Assembly: GCA_946405575.1 (NCBI GenBank)
Contig: CAMJHP010000015.1
Coordinates: 1 to 55,916 of the forward strand
Length of the DNA: 55,916 bases
Direction: 5' to 3'
Source: an uncultured Bacteroidales bacterium
GTDB taxonomy: Bacteria > Bacteroidota > Bacteroidia > Bacteroidales > F082
Shown here: piece by piece, positions 41,553-51,769 of the stretch
Layout of the letters: each line of letters opens with the position of its first letter
Numbering within the stretch: position 1 is the first letter of the stretch
The notes under the pieces: model-generated
Seen by the model: only the letters and a program-made list of their open reading frames with translations
Told to the model about the DNA's origin: nothing
Database searches by the model: none
Position numbers and translations under genes: made by a program

Positions 41553-42491
41553 ATGAGTAAATTAGCAGTCGTCGCTTTCGGAGGCAATGCCTTGTTGAGA
41601 AGCGGTCAAAAAGGAACATGCCAGGAACAGATGCAGAATGTGGCTGACACTTGCCAGTCGTTGCTGCCTTTCCTGAAACAGGGTTATAATTTGGTCATCG
41701 GCCACGGCAACGGTCCTCAAGTGGGCAATGTGTTGTTGCAGAATGAGGCTGGCTCGCAGATGTTCGGTCTGCCGGCCATGCCGATGGATGTGTGTGGTGC
41801 CGAGACCCAAGGTCAAATCGGTTATATGATTGAGATGGGTCTTGAAAAAGTGATGGTGAAGGAAAACATCGACCGTAATGTGGTCACTTTCGTGACTCAG
41901 GTGCTCGTCGACAAGGACGACCCGATGTTCAAGAATCCTACCAAGCCTGTGGGGCCTTATTATACTGAAGAAGAAGCCGAGGCATACGCCAAGGAGACCG
42001 GTGCGGTCTATAAAGCTGACCCGAAGGGCAAAGGCTGGCGTAAGGTGGTGGCATCGCCAAAACCTATTGACATTCAAAATATTAAGTTGGTCAAGCGTTT
42101 GGCCGAAGAAGGCAATATCGTTATCACAGTGGGTGGTGGCGGTATCCCTGTCATCTTGAAAGATGGCGTTCATGTGGGTGTTGAGGCGGTCATCGACAAA
42201 GACTTGGCTTCTGCTATGACAGCTATCAAAATTGGTGCTGACGAGTTCTACATCCTCACCGACGTGCCGAAGGTGTACATCAACTTCCGCAAGAAAAACG
42301 AGAAGGCTCTCGATACCATCACTGTGGATGAGGCCAAGCAGTATCTGGAGGCCGGTCATTTCACCGAGGGTAGTATGGCTCCTAAGATTAGGGCTGCTAT
42401 CTTGTTCGTGGAAGCCACTGGTCACGAGGCCATCATCACCGAAGCCACCAAGCTTGGTGATCCGACCTGCGGAACGAGAATCGTCAAATAA
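41553..42491 (+). CDS. arcC: Carbamate kinase
   Basis: 312 aa, amino-acid-kinase fold. Start LAVVAFGGNALLRSGQKG, substrate loop VIGHGNGPQVGNVLLQNE, GVEAVIDKDLASAMTA and the C-terminal EGSMAPKIRAAILFVE are diagnostic. It makes ATP from carbamoyl phosphate and ADP, usually at the end of arginine deiminase or ureido-compound catabolism. No arcA/argF neighbours are present. Own terminator downstream. Confidence 0.95.
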   Translation: MSKLAVVAFGGNALLRSGQKGTCQEQMQNVADTCQSLLPFLKQGYNLVIGHGNGPQVGNVLLQNEAGSQMFGLPAMPMDVCGAETQGQIGYMIEMGLEKVMVKENIDRNVVTFVTQVLVDKDDPMFKNPTKPVGPYYTEEEAEAYAKETGAVYKADPKGKGWRKVVASPKPIDIQNIKLVKRLAEEGNIVITVGGGGIPVILKDGVHVGVEAVIDKDLASAMTAIKIGADEFYILTDVPKVYINFRKKNEKALDTITVDEAKQYLEAGHFTEGSMAPKIRAAILFVEATGHEAIITEATKLGDPTCGTRIVK

Positions 42492-42518
42492 AGCAAAATT
42501 TGTTTTTGTTTCATATTG

Positions 42519-42549
42519 GACTGCGGAGTATAGGCTTCGCAGTCTTTTT
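42519..42549 (+). terminator. arcC terminator
   Basis: GACTGCG (42519-42525) pairs with CGCAGTC (42538-42544), followed by TTTTT. It touches the stop codon of the convergent gene. Confidence 0.85.
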
Positions 42550-43114
42550 ATTGGGTATAAGCCACACTCCAGGCATAGCGTTTTTCGCGGTTGAGGTGCG
42601 TTTCCAATCGATAGCCTTCTCCGTCAAGCACATGGTGCAGGTCGTCGATGATGCCTGTGCCGCGTAGTTTCACTACAGCTTCTTTTTTTGTCCAAAATTG
42701 GGTGAAAGCCTCCACAGGGTCGGAGGAGGTGCGAATCCATTCGGCCTCGGTGGGACTCATCGTTTTGCGGACGAGGGCGATGTTGTCTTTGCGGAAACTC
42801 TCAATGTCGATGCCGACAGGGAGGAAATCGACCACCACGGCAATGCCGTTCTTGCAGTGGCTGAGGTTGAAATGCACCTTGGGATGGTAGGTCAAAAAAG
42901 GCTTGCCATGCTCGTTGTAACCCATTTTCAAATCAGTGATTCCCAAAGGTTTCAGCAACTCTTTCAGCATCAACCACGACTTCAGGCAAGCGAATTGCCC
43001 AAACAGATGCTTGTAGCGCAAAGCTTCGTTGCGGCGTTGCTCGTCAACTAGAGGTAACATCCGATTCACTTCTAATTCGTTGACTTTGGACATGTCGTCA
43101 AAAATAGAGACCAT
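42548..43114 (-). CDS. 4'-phosphopantetheinyl transferase superfamily protein
   Basis: 188 aa, Sfp-type. The two signatures are HFNLSHCKNGIAVVVDFLPVGIDIE and FTQFWTKKEAVVKLRGTGI, containing the Mg-binding Asp/Glu residues. It transfers phosphopantetheine from CoA to acyl or peptidyl carrier proteins. The start is ATG 43114: the minus-strand -7 box TAACTTTGC at 43131-43139 lies downstream of the other candidate start (43144). It is next to the acyl-CoA ligase gene, divergently oriented. Confidence 0.88.
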   Translation of the reverse strand: MVSIFDDMSKVNELEVNRMLPLVDEQRRNEALRYKHLFGQFACLKSWLMLKELLKPLGITDLKMGYNEHGKPFLTYHPKVHFNLSHCKNGIAVVVDFLPVGIDIESFRKDNIALVRKTMSPTEAEWIRTSSDPVEAFTQFWTKKEAVVKLRGTGIIDDLHHVLDGEGYRLETHLNREKRYAWSVAYTQ

Positions 43115-43276
43115 AATACAAATTTTGAATGCAAAGTTACGCATTCTTCTAATTATTCAAGTGTAGTTTGTTTTTCGTTGATAAAATCTCCTTGTTGGTT
43201 CGTAAAATAGCTATGTGTTTGGATAAAATATTAAGCTGAAAGGAATAAACCTTACTTTCGCATCAATTTTCGAGAT

Positions 43277-45100
43277 ATGGATAAGAAATCAAACAAAAGG
43301 AAAACCGTTCAGGCTTATCCTGATATTCCGTCCCGTACTTTCGACTTGTTGCCGAGGTTTGTGGAGAAGTTCGGCAAAAAGAAAGTGATGTTCGCCAGCA
43401 AGGTCGACGGGTCTTGGAAGAAATACATCAGCCGTGACTTTGTGAAGATGACCGATGTAATCAGCCAGGGACTGATAGGTCTGGGCGTTGGTAGGGGCGA
43501 CCGCGTGTTGGTGATTTCCAACAACTGTCCCCAGTGGAATATGGTGGATTTTGCCGTTCAGCAGATTGGTGCCATTCTGGTGCCCATCTATCCAACAGCA
43601 CGTCAGAGCGATTACGAGCACATTCTCAACCACGCTGACCCCAAGGTGGTTTTTGTCGAAGGCTCTCTTATCCATAACAAAGTGAAAATCGTTCTTGACA
43701 AGATGCCAGTGCGCCCCAAAGAGTTTGCTTTCAATCCCGTTGAAGGGATGATGACTTTGCGCGGACTGATGGTCTCTGTCAAAATTGACAAGAAAAGCCT
43801 TGCCAAATTACAGGCCCACAAGGATGCCGTCAATCCCGATGATGTAGCCACTATCATCTATACTTCAGGCACCTTGGGAACTCCGAAAGGCGTGATGCTT
43901 ACGCACTACAACCTTATGAGTTGCGTGGCTCATTACGGCCCTCATTATCCTGTGCCGAGTTCGCACAAGGTGGTGAGTTTCTTGCCTTTGTCGCATATTT
44001 ATGAGCGCTCGGTGCTATACACTCATCTCTATCTCGGCAATTCCACCTATTATGTGGAGAACTTCGGTACCATTATGCGCGACATTGCCGACGTGAAACC
44101 TGAACATTTTACCACCGTGCCACGTGTCATTGAGAAAGTGTATAATGGCATCGTTCGCAAGGGCGACAAGTTGAAAGGCATAAAAAAACGCATCTTTTTA
44201 TGGGCTTTCAAGTTGGCCGAGCGTTATGATGAGACGGAAAAGAAACCCCAAAGGGCTTATCGATTCAAATTGTATTGGGCTAATAGATTGGTTTTTAAGG
44301 AAGTTAGGAAGGCCTTTGGCGGACGCTTGGAGTTTATTATTTCTGGTGGTGCCAGTTTGCAACCCCGTTTGGTTCGCCTCTTCGCCGCTATGGACATCCC
44401 GATTATCGAAGGTTATGGCCTAACAGAGACTTCGCCCGTGATTGCCACCAACAGCTTGGCTCTGGGCATTATTAAAGCGGGAACGGTGGGCGTGCCTTGC
44501 GAAAGTGTGCAATTCAAGATTGACCCTGAGTCGGGCGAGATTCTCGTTAAAGGCTCTGCGGTGATGAAAGGTTATTACAAGGATGAGGAGCAGACCAAAA
44601 TCGCTATCGATGAAGAGGGTTATTTCCACACGGGCGATATTGGCGAGTTTGATGAGGATGGTCTGCTTAAGATTACGGGCCGCATGAAGGAAATCTTTAA
44701 GGACTCGATGGGTAAGTACATCTCTCCCGCATTGATAGAGAACCGTTTTATGGAATCGCCATTCATCAACAGCATTATGGTGGTTGGCGAAAACCAGAAG
44801 TTTGCTGCAGCATTGATTGTGCCTAATTTTGAGCACCTTAAGAATTGGTGCGACGAAAATCACATTCCATATTCCACCAATGCGGAAATGATTAAGCTGA
44901 AGGCTGTTAACGACCGATTCCGTAAGGAGGTTGACAGCTACAACAAGTTCTTCGGTGACTATGAAAAGATTAAGCGTTTCGAGTTGCTCGACCACGAATG
45001 GACTATCGAAGACGGTGAGATGACCCCCAGCCTCAAAATCCGCCGCAAAGCCATCGCAGAACGCTATCAAGGTTTGATTGATGGGATGTTTGCGGAATAA
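43277..45100 (+). CDS. Long-chain acyl-CoA synthetase (AMP-forming)
   Basis: 607 aa, ANL superfamily. The P-loop is YTSGTLGTPKGVMLTH, A5 motif GYGLTETSPV, A7/A8 HTGDIGEFDEDGLLKITGRMKEIFK, and the catalytic lysine lies near the C-terminus (SLKIRRKAI). N-terminal blocks GVGRGDRVLVISNN fit FadD15/ACSL-type long-chain ligases common in Bacteroidota. It activates fatty acids for lipid synthesis or degradation. It converges on the SNF2 gene with a single base between the stop codons and no obvious terminator. Confidence 0.9.
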   Translation: MDKKSNKRKTVQAYPDIPSRTFDLLPRFVEKFGKKKVMFASKVDGSWKKYISRDFVKMTDVISQGLIGLGVGRGDRVLVISNNCPQWNMVDFAVQQIGAILVPIYPTARQSDYEHILNHADPKVVFVEGSLIHNKVKIVLDKMPVRPKEFAFNPVEGMMTLRGLMVSVKIDKKSLAKLQAHKDAVNPDDVATIIYTSGTLGTPKGVMLTHYNLMSCVAHYGPHYPVPSSHKVVSFLPLSHIYERSVLYTHLYLGNSTYYVENFGTIMRDIADVKPEHFTTVPRVIEKVYNGIVRKGDKLKGIKKRIFLWAFKLAERYDETEKKPQRAYRFKLYWANRLVFKEVRKAFGGRLEFIISGGASLQPRLVRLFAAMDIPIIEGYGLTETSPVIATNSLALGIIKAGTVGVPCESVQFKIDPESGEILVKGSAVMKGYYKDEEQTKIAIDEEGYFHTGDIGEFDEDGLLKITGRMKEIFKDSMGKYISPALIENRFMESPFINSIMVVGENQKFAAALIVPNFEHLKNWCDENHIPYSTNAEMIKLKAVNDRFRKEVDSYNKFFGDYEKIKRFELLDHEWTIEDGEMTPSLKIRRKAIAERYQGLIDGMFAE

Positions 45101-45101
45101 C

Positions 45102-48100
45102 TTAGTTGTGCTCTACCAAGAATTTCAGATCGTCAATTGTCATGGCACGGCTGACGTTGCTGCCTGAAAGTAGCGAGTCGGCTAAATCGCGTTTGGTCTT
45201 GTGGAGACGTAGGATTTTCTCTTCGATGGTGTGGCGCGAAATCAGGTGATACACAGTCACATTCTTGTTCTGCCCGATGCGGTAAGCGCGGTCAGTGGCT
45301 TGTTGCTCAATGGCGGGATTCCACCACGGGTCCAAGTGGATGACGTAGTTGGCGTTGGTCAGGTTGAGGCCTAATCCGCCGGCTTTCAGGCTGATGAGGA
45401 AAACGGGTACCAATCCATGCTGGAAATCGGCCACCATCTTCTCACGCTTGCGGATAGTCGTTGAACCGTCCAAATAGAATATTTTGTCTTTGCCGATACG
45501 CTCTTCAATCTGGGTCTTGGCCATACTAAGAAATGAAGTGAACTGGCTGAAAACCAATACGCTGTTTTTGGATTTGATGATTTCTTCTACCAAATCGACA
45601 GCGGTTGCGACTTTCGTCGAACCCATTTTCCAGCCTTTTTCGACGAGGCCGATGGAACAGGCTGCTTGGCGCAATTTGGTGATTTGGGCCAAAATGTTAA
45701 CATCGACTTTGTCCTCTGATTGCAAGGCTTGTTCGGTGGCTTCGCGGAGGGTCTCGTAGGCAGTGATTTCTGCATCGGTCAGTTGGATGTCACGGGTGAT
45801 TTCGGTCTTTTCAGGCAGCTCATCCATAACCTCAGCCTTGGTGCGACGAAGCATGAAAGGCGTAATCATACGCTTGAGTTGCAAACGGCGTTCCTCTTCG
45901 CCATCTCGTTCGATTGGGATGATGTATTTGTTCATAAAGCTGTCGAATGTGCCGAGTAGCCCTGGATTGAGGAATTGGAATAGGTTCCATAGTTCTGAGA
46001 GGTAGTTTTGTATGGGCGTACCCGTGAGAATGATACGGTTTTCCGCCTTGAGTTTCATGGCTGACGATGACATCTTAGTCCCTCGGTTCTTGATGGTGTG
46101 GGCCTCATCAAGGCATACGATGTTCCACTGGAGCTTGGTAAGGGCTTCCTCTTCGCGGAGGAGCAGTCCGTAGGTGGTGAGCACCACATCGTAGGCCTTG
46201 GCGTTGTCGAGAAGGACATCGCGGTCGGAGGATTCGTTGAGAATCTTGACTTCCAGAGTAGGGGAGAAACGAGCCAATTCGTTGGCCCAGTTAAGTATGA
46301 CTGAGGCTGGGCAAACCACCAATGATGGCCCTTTGGCAGCCTTGTGGAGCAGGAATGCAATGGTTTGCACGGTCTTGCCTAACCCCATATCGTCAGCGAG
46401 GCAGGCACCCGCGCCCCATTCCGACAACCTTACTATCCACTTGAAACCTTCACTCTGATAGTCACGCAGTTCGGCTTGCAATGCGCTTGGGATGGCAATT
46501 TTCATCTTGGCGGCTTTCTCGATTTTCTTGACGAGGTTGTCTATGCCTTTGTCGGCTTTGAGGCTACCATCGGTGTTGTGGACGATTTCAGCCAAGGCTC
46601 CCACCTGATAGAAGGGGATGTGTAACTTACCGTGGCTCTGTTGGGCAAGGTCTTCCAACCGGCGCAGGTATTTGGCCAATTGCTCGGTGAGGGCGATATA
46701 GTCGGTTTCGTTCAGCTTGACGAAACGCTCGTGGTAAATGCCCTGCGAAATCAGGTTGAGGAAATTGAGGGCCGATATGTTGTTGTCTCCTATCGTGATG
46801 TTGCCTTCCACCTCGAACCAGTTTTCCTTTGAAACGAGGTTGATGTTAATCATGTCTTTGTTCAGTTTGGCTTTCAGGTTTAGCTTCTTGCCTTCGGGCC
46901 ACTCCATCTCAAAGCGGTCGGAATGGTCACTCACGAATTCGAGCAGTCCGAGCAGGCTTTCTGGCTCCATTTCGGACTGGTTCACGGAAACCGAGGTGAG
47001 CAATTCGTCTTGTATAAAACCTTTGATTTCCATTAGGTTGGCTTTTTCTGCCTCAAGGTTGCGCGACACTTGGAATCGTTCGCCATCAGCTTCGTCGAAT
47101 ACCGTTTCTTGTCCCATACCAGGCATAAGATGAAGCTTGCCGCCATCGAGTGGGTGTGCGAGGATGCTTACTATGAAGGTCTCTTTGTCGGGCACAACTC
47201 GCAGGAGCAGGCGCGTAAGGCCTTCCTTTTTTTGCAATGAGGAACCGCCTTCTAACAGGTCCGAGTGGATTTCGACTTTGTCGGAAATCTGTTCGATGAA
47301 TTGGAGAAGTTTGGCTTCGGCTTGTTTGGGAAATGTCCCCAAATTGATTAATGTTTCGATGATTTTCCGCTCGAAGTCGGTGAGTCTGAACACGGTGAAG
47401 TGGGTCTTGCTATCGCGGCGGATGAGGGTGGAATTCACTTTTTCGCGAACGAATTCGTCTTTTTCGGGCACATTAGTCTTGACCACGAAGCAGTTTTTCG
47501 CTTTCTCAATGGCGATGAAAGGTTTTTCCTCGACGATTTCCACGGGTTGCCGGCCTTTTGTGCTGTTGATGAACACGCGGTCGGAGCCAATGAGTTGGGG
47601 AATGGCATAGCGCCCATAGATGGAGTAATAGCTATAAGAACGCGAAGCGGAGGCAATTTTCTTGTCGGTTTCGTCCATGCTATCCAGCTCCTGACGCATG
47701 AACTTGTCGGTTGAGATGCGTGTCCCGACGCTCCATGCGCCACTTTTAAGTTGGTGTTGTTCAAGTGGCTCCATCGACTCATAATCGCTTATGATATAGA
47801 TGATTCGTGTGTCACGTTGGGCCGGGCTGTTGGACTTTTCTTTGGAAATGGCAACTTGTGCGGTAAGGTTTTCGATTACGCTTTCCCAATGCTCTTTCCT
47901 ATGGATCGAAAACAAGATGGGTTTGCCGCCCAAACGGTCTTCAAGTTGCTGGCGATCAGTAGTTTCAAAATATGGCGAAAGTTCGTGGCGTAGCAAGGCA
48001 CATCTTGGGTCGGTTGTGGTTTTGAAAAGTCCTTTCTTGACCTCGTCAGCTAGGCCAAAATACTGTGTCAGCAGGGCGGCAAGGTGCTTAGAAATGGTGA

Positions 48101-49139
48101 GCGCACGGAACGACGAAAGACAATATTCGATATCGCTTTTGAGCCGTTTGTCGTCTTCCGTGTTGATGATTTGTTTGACGATGATGCGGCAAGGGTAGTA
48201 GTCGGCACTGTCGGTCACGGACTTGTTGAGGAACTGATTGGCTTTCTTGAAGGTAGTGGGTGTGTTGGCCTTGGCGTAGTAGAGGATGAGGAAAAAGTCG
48301 AGCAAAGGATTCTCGTAAATATTTTTGTTTTCGGTGGTCTTGTTGCGCAGCTTCAGCGAGGCTTCGAACAACTTTCCGGCAGCGTCCAATTGGCCACGAT
48401 AGAGCGATTGGATGGCATCGATGCATAATGTCCAATAACTTGGCTCTTTCGACTTCCAAACGGGCTTTGTACCTTCAAAAAGGAATCGGTAGGCTGTTAA
48501 AAGGTCTGAAAGATGGTCCTTTGTTTTAGGCTCATTAGTACCATAATATACAATGACGTCTTGTAGGTTGGCCAACTGTTTTTCGTCCCAAACCTCATGG
48601 AGAAGCATGTTGTCAAGTCGGTCGTGCACCATCTGCTCCATCTGTTGTGGATTGAGGCTTGCAAAGGCGGGGAAGAACACCTTGTGGCCGAAAAGCGGCT
48701 CCAAATAAGGGATGAAGCTTAGTGTCCATCCGGGAAACAGGCGTATGTTGGAAATGAGTTTGGGGTCTTGGGTGTGGATGGCCTTGGCCACACGCCAAAG
48801 GAATTCGTGGATTTTTGACGGCTGGGTATAGAGTTTTTCGAGATAGGCAACCTGTTCGGGATGGCTTTCCAGAAGCCGCAGTGCGATGGCAAAGTAGTAT
48901 TGAGGATGGGTGCTTCCGAATGGGTTCCAGTAGCGTGAGCCTAACGTAATGAAGCCTAGGTGGTTCAGCCTTTTCGTGATGTCACGAACATCTTGCAATT
49001 TGATTCCTTGCTGTCTGCAAATGAATTCCATCGTGCGTTCTTCAAGGACAGAGTCAAGGTAGGTGATGAGGCCGAGGATGAAAAACTCTTCTTCGTTGAG
49101 TTTAGCTGGCAGGGGCAAAAGACTTTCCAAGTTGGACAT
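45102..49139 (-). CDS. SNF2-family DEAD/DEAH-box helicase
   Basis: 1345 aa. The C-terminal 480 residues are a Swi2/Snf2 ATPase: LADDMGLGKTVQT, CLDEAHTIKNRGTK, LTGTPIQNYLSELWNLFQFL, and the second lobe with FLISLKAGGLGLNLTNANYVIHLDPWWNPA and QQATDRAYRIGQ. The N-terminal 850 residues are unrecognised and contain no clear SWIM zinc finger. Bacterial RapA/HepA-related Snf2 proteins remodel protein-DNA or RNA polymerase complexes. The promoter is the minus-strand TACCTTTGC at 49180-49188. Confidence 0.9.
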   Translation of the reverse strand: MSNLESLLPLPAKLNEEEFFILGLITYLDSVLEERTMEFICRQQGIKLQDVRDITKRLNHLGFITLGSRYWNPFGSTHPQYYFAIALRLLESHPEQVAYLEKLYTQPSKIHEFLWRVAKAIHTQDPKLISNIRLFPGWTLSFIPYLEPLFGHKVFFPAFASLNPQQMEQMVHDRLDNMLLHEVWDEKQLANLQDVIVYYGTNEPKTKDHLSDLLTAYRFLFEGTKPVWKSKEPSYWTLCIDAIQSLYRGQLDAAGKLFEASLKLRNKTTENKNIYENPLLDFFLILYYAKANTPTTFKKANQFLNKSVTDSADYYPCRIIVKQIINTEDDKRLKSDIEYCLSSFRALTISKHLAALLTQYFGLADEVKKGLFKTTTDPRCALLRHELSPYFETTDRQQLEDRLGGKPILFSIHRKEHWESVIENLTAQVAISKEKSNSPAQRDTRIIYIISDYESMEPLEQHQLKSGAWSVGTRISTDKFMRQELDSMDETDKKIASASRSYSYYSIYGRYAIPQLIGSDRVFINSTKGRQPVEIVEEKPFIAIEKAKNCFVVKTNVPEKDEFVREKVNSTLIRRDSKTHFTVFRLTDFERKIIETLINLGTFPKQAEAKLLQFIEQISDKVEIHSDLLEGGSSLQKKEGLTRLLLRVVPDKETFIVSILAHPLDGGKLHLMPGMGQETVFDEADGERFQVSRNLEAEKANLMEIKGFIQDELLTSVSVNQSEMEPESLLGLLEFVSDHSDRFEMEWPEGKKLNLKAKLNKDMININLVSKENWFEVEGNITIGDNNISALNFLNLISQGIYHERFVKLNETDYIALTEQLAKYLRRLEDLAQQSHGKLHIPFYQVGALAEIVHNTDGSLKADKGIDNLVKKIEKAAKMKIAIPSALQAELRDYQSEGFKWIVRLSEWGAGACLADDMGLGKTVQTIAFLLHKAAKGPSLVVCPASVILNWANELARFSPTLEVKILNESSDRDVLLDNAKAYDVVLTTYGLLLREEEALTKLQWNIVCLDEAHTIKNRGTKMSSSAMKLKAENRIILTGTPIQNYLSELWNLFQFLNPGLLGTFDSFMNKYIIPIERDGEEERRLQLKRMITPFMLRRTKAEVMDELPEKTEITRDIQLTDAEITAYETLREATEQALQSEDKVDVNILAQITKLRQAACSIGLVEKGWKMGSTKVATAVDLVEEIIKSKNSVLVFSQFTSFLSMAKTQIEERIGKDKIFYLDGSTTIRKREKMVADFQHGLVPVFLISLKAGGLGLNLTNANYVIHLDPWWNPAIEQQATDRAYRIGQNKNVTVYHLISRHTIEEKILRLHKTKRDLADSLLSGSNVSRAMTIDDLKFLVEHN

Positions 49140-49362
49140 GTGGTTTGGTGTTGGTGAATGGCGTTCCTGATGTAGGATGGCAAAGGTAAGATTTTTCTAG
49201 CAAACATACGATTTGGAGGTGAAAAAATGTCGTTTTGAAGCCATCGTCGCCACCCTCCCATTTTGGATGTTTGAGCTTGTATGTTTTTTTGTTTGTGAAA
49301 AAGATTGTTGAAGCCGTATGCATAGACTTGTTTTTCTTTTTTGAGGTTTCAAGTTTAGTTTG

Positions 49363-49370
49363 TAATTTTG
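49363..49370 (+). promoter_or_regulatory. Promoter -7 box of the antiporter gene
   Basis: TAATTTTG followed by C, 20 nt before the start codon. Confidence 0.6.
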
Positions 49371-49390
49371 CAGACCAAATTTGATACCCT

Positions 49391-51676
49391 ATGGAATCCT
49401 TACCTGCACTATTCTCCGATCTTGCCTTAATACTTGTTACGGCAGGCATTACAACGGTGATTTTCAAGTGGTTGAAGCAGCCTGTTGTGTTGGGCTATAT
49501 TATAGCCGGTTTTCTCATTGGTCCAAATTTTGAATGGTTTCCCGTCATCAATGACCATACGAGCGTGGAGACTTGGAGTGAGATTGGTATGGTGTTTATG
49601 TTGTTTGGTATTGGCTTGGAGTTCAGTTTCAAGAAGCTGAAGAAGGTGGGAGGGACGGTAGGCATCACCGCGTTGACTGAGTTGGTGACGATGTGTTTGG
49701 TGGGTTTCTTCCTTGGAAAAGCTTTGGGCTGGTCTCAGATGGACAGCATCTTCCTTGGTGCCATGTTGTCGATTTCTTCAACAACGATTATCGCCAAAGC
49801 CTTCGACGACATGAAGTTGCACCGTGAGAAATTCAGCGGCAATGTCATCGGCGAGTTGGTGGTGGAAGACCTTGAAGCTGTATTGCTGATGGTGATTCTC
49901 TCAACACTGGCTGTGAGTAAGACCTTTGATGGTATGCAGCTGGTTTCTAGTATGTTGAAGCTTGGTTTCTTTTTATTGGTATGGTTCATAGGTGGCATTT
50001 TCATCGTTCCGACTGTTTTGAGATGGGCACGCAAGTTTATGTCGGAGGAAACACTGACAGTGTTTTCGGTGGGACTTTGTTTCTTGATGGTCGTGTTGGC
50101 CAATTTGGCTGGGTTCTCTTCTGCTTTGGGTGCCTTTATTATGGGTTCCATCTTGGCCGAAACGTTAGAGGCTGAGATGATTCATAAGGTCACGACTCCG
50201 ATTAAGAACTTGTTTGGCGCGGTGTTCTTCGTTTCGGTAGGTATGCTGGTCGATCCGAAGATTCTGGTGGATTATTGGTGGCAGATTCTAGTGGTGACAT
50301 TGGTGCTGCTGCTATTCAAGCCTTTGAGCAATGTGGTTGGCCGGTTGATTGCCGGATTGGGACTGAAACAGGCCATCCAAGGTGGTTTTTGCTTTAGTCA
50401 GATCGGTGAGTTTTCCTTTATCATCGCATCATTGGGCCTCAGTTATGGGGTCATCGACGAGTTTCTCTATCCTATCATCGTATCGGTGTCCATTATAACC
50501 ACATTCCTCACTCCTTATGCCATCAAGGCGGCAATACCGACTTATCAATGGGTGAGCGGTCATATGTCGGAACAGTGGCTAAATCATTTTGAGAACAGGG
50601 ACACTGGTATCAAGGTGAAGAGTGGCGAAAAAGTGAGTATGGCCAGCTTCATTGGCCGGCAGTTCAAGCATATTGTCATCTATATCGCCATCGTCGTAGC
50701 TATGCTGTTTATCTGTTTTTGGATAGGTTCATTCATTATTGAATATGTTCCAAACGTGTGGGGCAATGCTATTAGTGTCGCGATTACTATGGTTTTGGTG
50801 TCGCCGTTCCTTTGGGCTATAGGTTTCAGGCACACTTTAGTCAAGACCACGCATAAGTTGATGGAAAACAGCCGTTTCAACAAGACTTTTATTCTTTCGA
50901 TTTTCATTCTTCGTTTCATTATCGTATGGGTGGTTGCTACTTCGGTCTTGCGTCATTTCTTCAATGAGGCATTTTGGCAGCATTTGGGTGTAGGTGTTTC
51001 ATACGGTCGATGGATCAATGTGGCTATGGCTTTGGGTTATACCATCCTGTTGCGTGTGGTGAGCCCGGCGATGAACTTCTACAAGCGCATTGAGGACAGT
51101 TTCCTTGACAACCTCAATAAGCGGCAATCGTCACAGGTGTTTGCCATCCCTGAGATTTTGCAGGAGAACTGCCACTTGCAGAAGATGACGCTGAGCCCTG
51201 ATAGCCCTTATTCTGGACAACTCATCAAAGAGACAGATTTCCGAGACAATTATAATGTAAGTGTGGTGAGTGTGGAGCGCGGCAAACAGCTTTACGAGTT
51301 GCCCAAGTCTGACTTCCATCTGTTCCCATTCGACAAAATCACTTTTGTTGGCCATGAGGACCATCTGCGGTTGTTGTTGCCGAGGGTAGAGTTGTTCGAT
51401 GAGCAACTGATTCAGGAGCACGAGGAAAGCGAGGTGGATTTGTACAAGGTGGAGGTGCGACCCAACAGCCCCTATGTCGGTGTGGCATTGATGGATTCTG
51501 GTTTGGCGGAAAATTTTGAAACGATGATTATTGCCATCGAACGCGATGGACAGTTCATCCTGAACCCGTCTGCACGCATTACTTTCCAGCCTGCAGATTT
51601 GGTGTGGTTTGTAGCACAAAAGGAAAAGGCTGAGATATTGATGAAATATAATCCGGAGACGATTCAAAACACCTAA
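49391..51676 (+). CDS. Kef-type cation:proton antiporter (CPA2) with two TrkA-C-like domains
   Basis: 761 aa. Residues 1-390 form a CPA2 Na+/H+-exchanger domain with about 12 segments (QPVVLGYIIAGFLIGPNF, IGMVFMLFGIGLEFSFKKL, GELVVEDLEAVLLMVILS with the ion-site acidic residue, GQ-like FCFSQIGEFSFII). Residues about 425-560 contain additional membrane segments of a second module. The C-terminal 160 residues carry two TrkA-C-like units (SPYSGQLIKETDFRDNYNV..., SPYVGVALMDSGLAENFE...), a ligand-sensing regulatory domain. The exact ion is not predictable. No separate KefF or RCK-N gene is seen. Confidence 0.85.
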   Translation: MESLPALFSDLALILVTAGITTVIFKWLKQPVVLGYIIAGFLIGPNFEWFPVINDHTSVETWSEIGMVFMLFGIGLEFSFKKLKKVGGTVGITALTELVTMCLVGFFLGKALGWSQMDSIFLGAMLSISSTTIIAKAFDDMKLHREKFSGNVIGELVVEDLEAVLLMVILSTLAVSKTFDGMQLVSSMLKLGFFLLVWFIGGIFIVPTVLRWARKFMSEETLTVFSVGLCFLMVVLANLAGFSSALGAFIMGSILAETLEAEMIHKVTTPIKNLFGAVFFVSVGMLVDPKILVDYWWQILVVTLVLLLFKPLSNVVGRLIAGLGLKQAIQGGFCFSQIGEFSFIIASLGLSYGVIDEFLYPIIVSVSIITTFLTPYAIKAAIPTYQWVSGHMSEQWLNHFENRDTGIKVKSGEKVSMASFIGRQFKHIVIYIAIVVAMLFICFWIGSFIIEYVPNVWGNAISVAITMVLVSPFLWAIGFRHTLVKTTHKLMENSRFNKTFILSIFILRFIIVWVVATSVLRHFFNEAFWQHLGVGVSYGRWINVAMALGYTILLRVVSPAMNFYKRIEDSFLDNLNKRQSSQVFAIPEILQENCHLQKMTLSPDSPYSGQLIKETDFRDNYNVSVVSVERGKQLYELPKSDFHLFPFDKITFVGHEDHLRLLLPRVELFDEQLIQEHEESEVDLYKVEVRPNSPYVGVALMDSGLAENFETMIIAIERDGQFILNPSARITFQPADLVWFVAQKEKAEILMKYNPETIQNT

Positions 51677-51728
51677 ATCGATTATCAGCAGGCTGATACA
51701 CAGGTCTGCCCCAACACTAAACACAAAA

Positions 51729-51764
51729 TTCTCAACTCTCAACTCTAAACTCTCAACTCTAAAC
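51729..51764. repeat. Tandem CTCAACTCTAAA words upstream of topB
   Basis: A short array with unit close to CTCAACTCTAAA, about three imperfect copies, ending 5 nt before the topB ATG. Confidence 0.65.
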
Positions 51765-51769
51765 TAAAA

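Noticed and set aside
41562..42425. 287-aa minus-strand open frame in arcC
   Set aside because: Mirror frame of the carbamate kinase gene, with the His-rich composition typical of such shadows.
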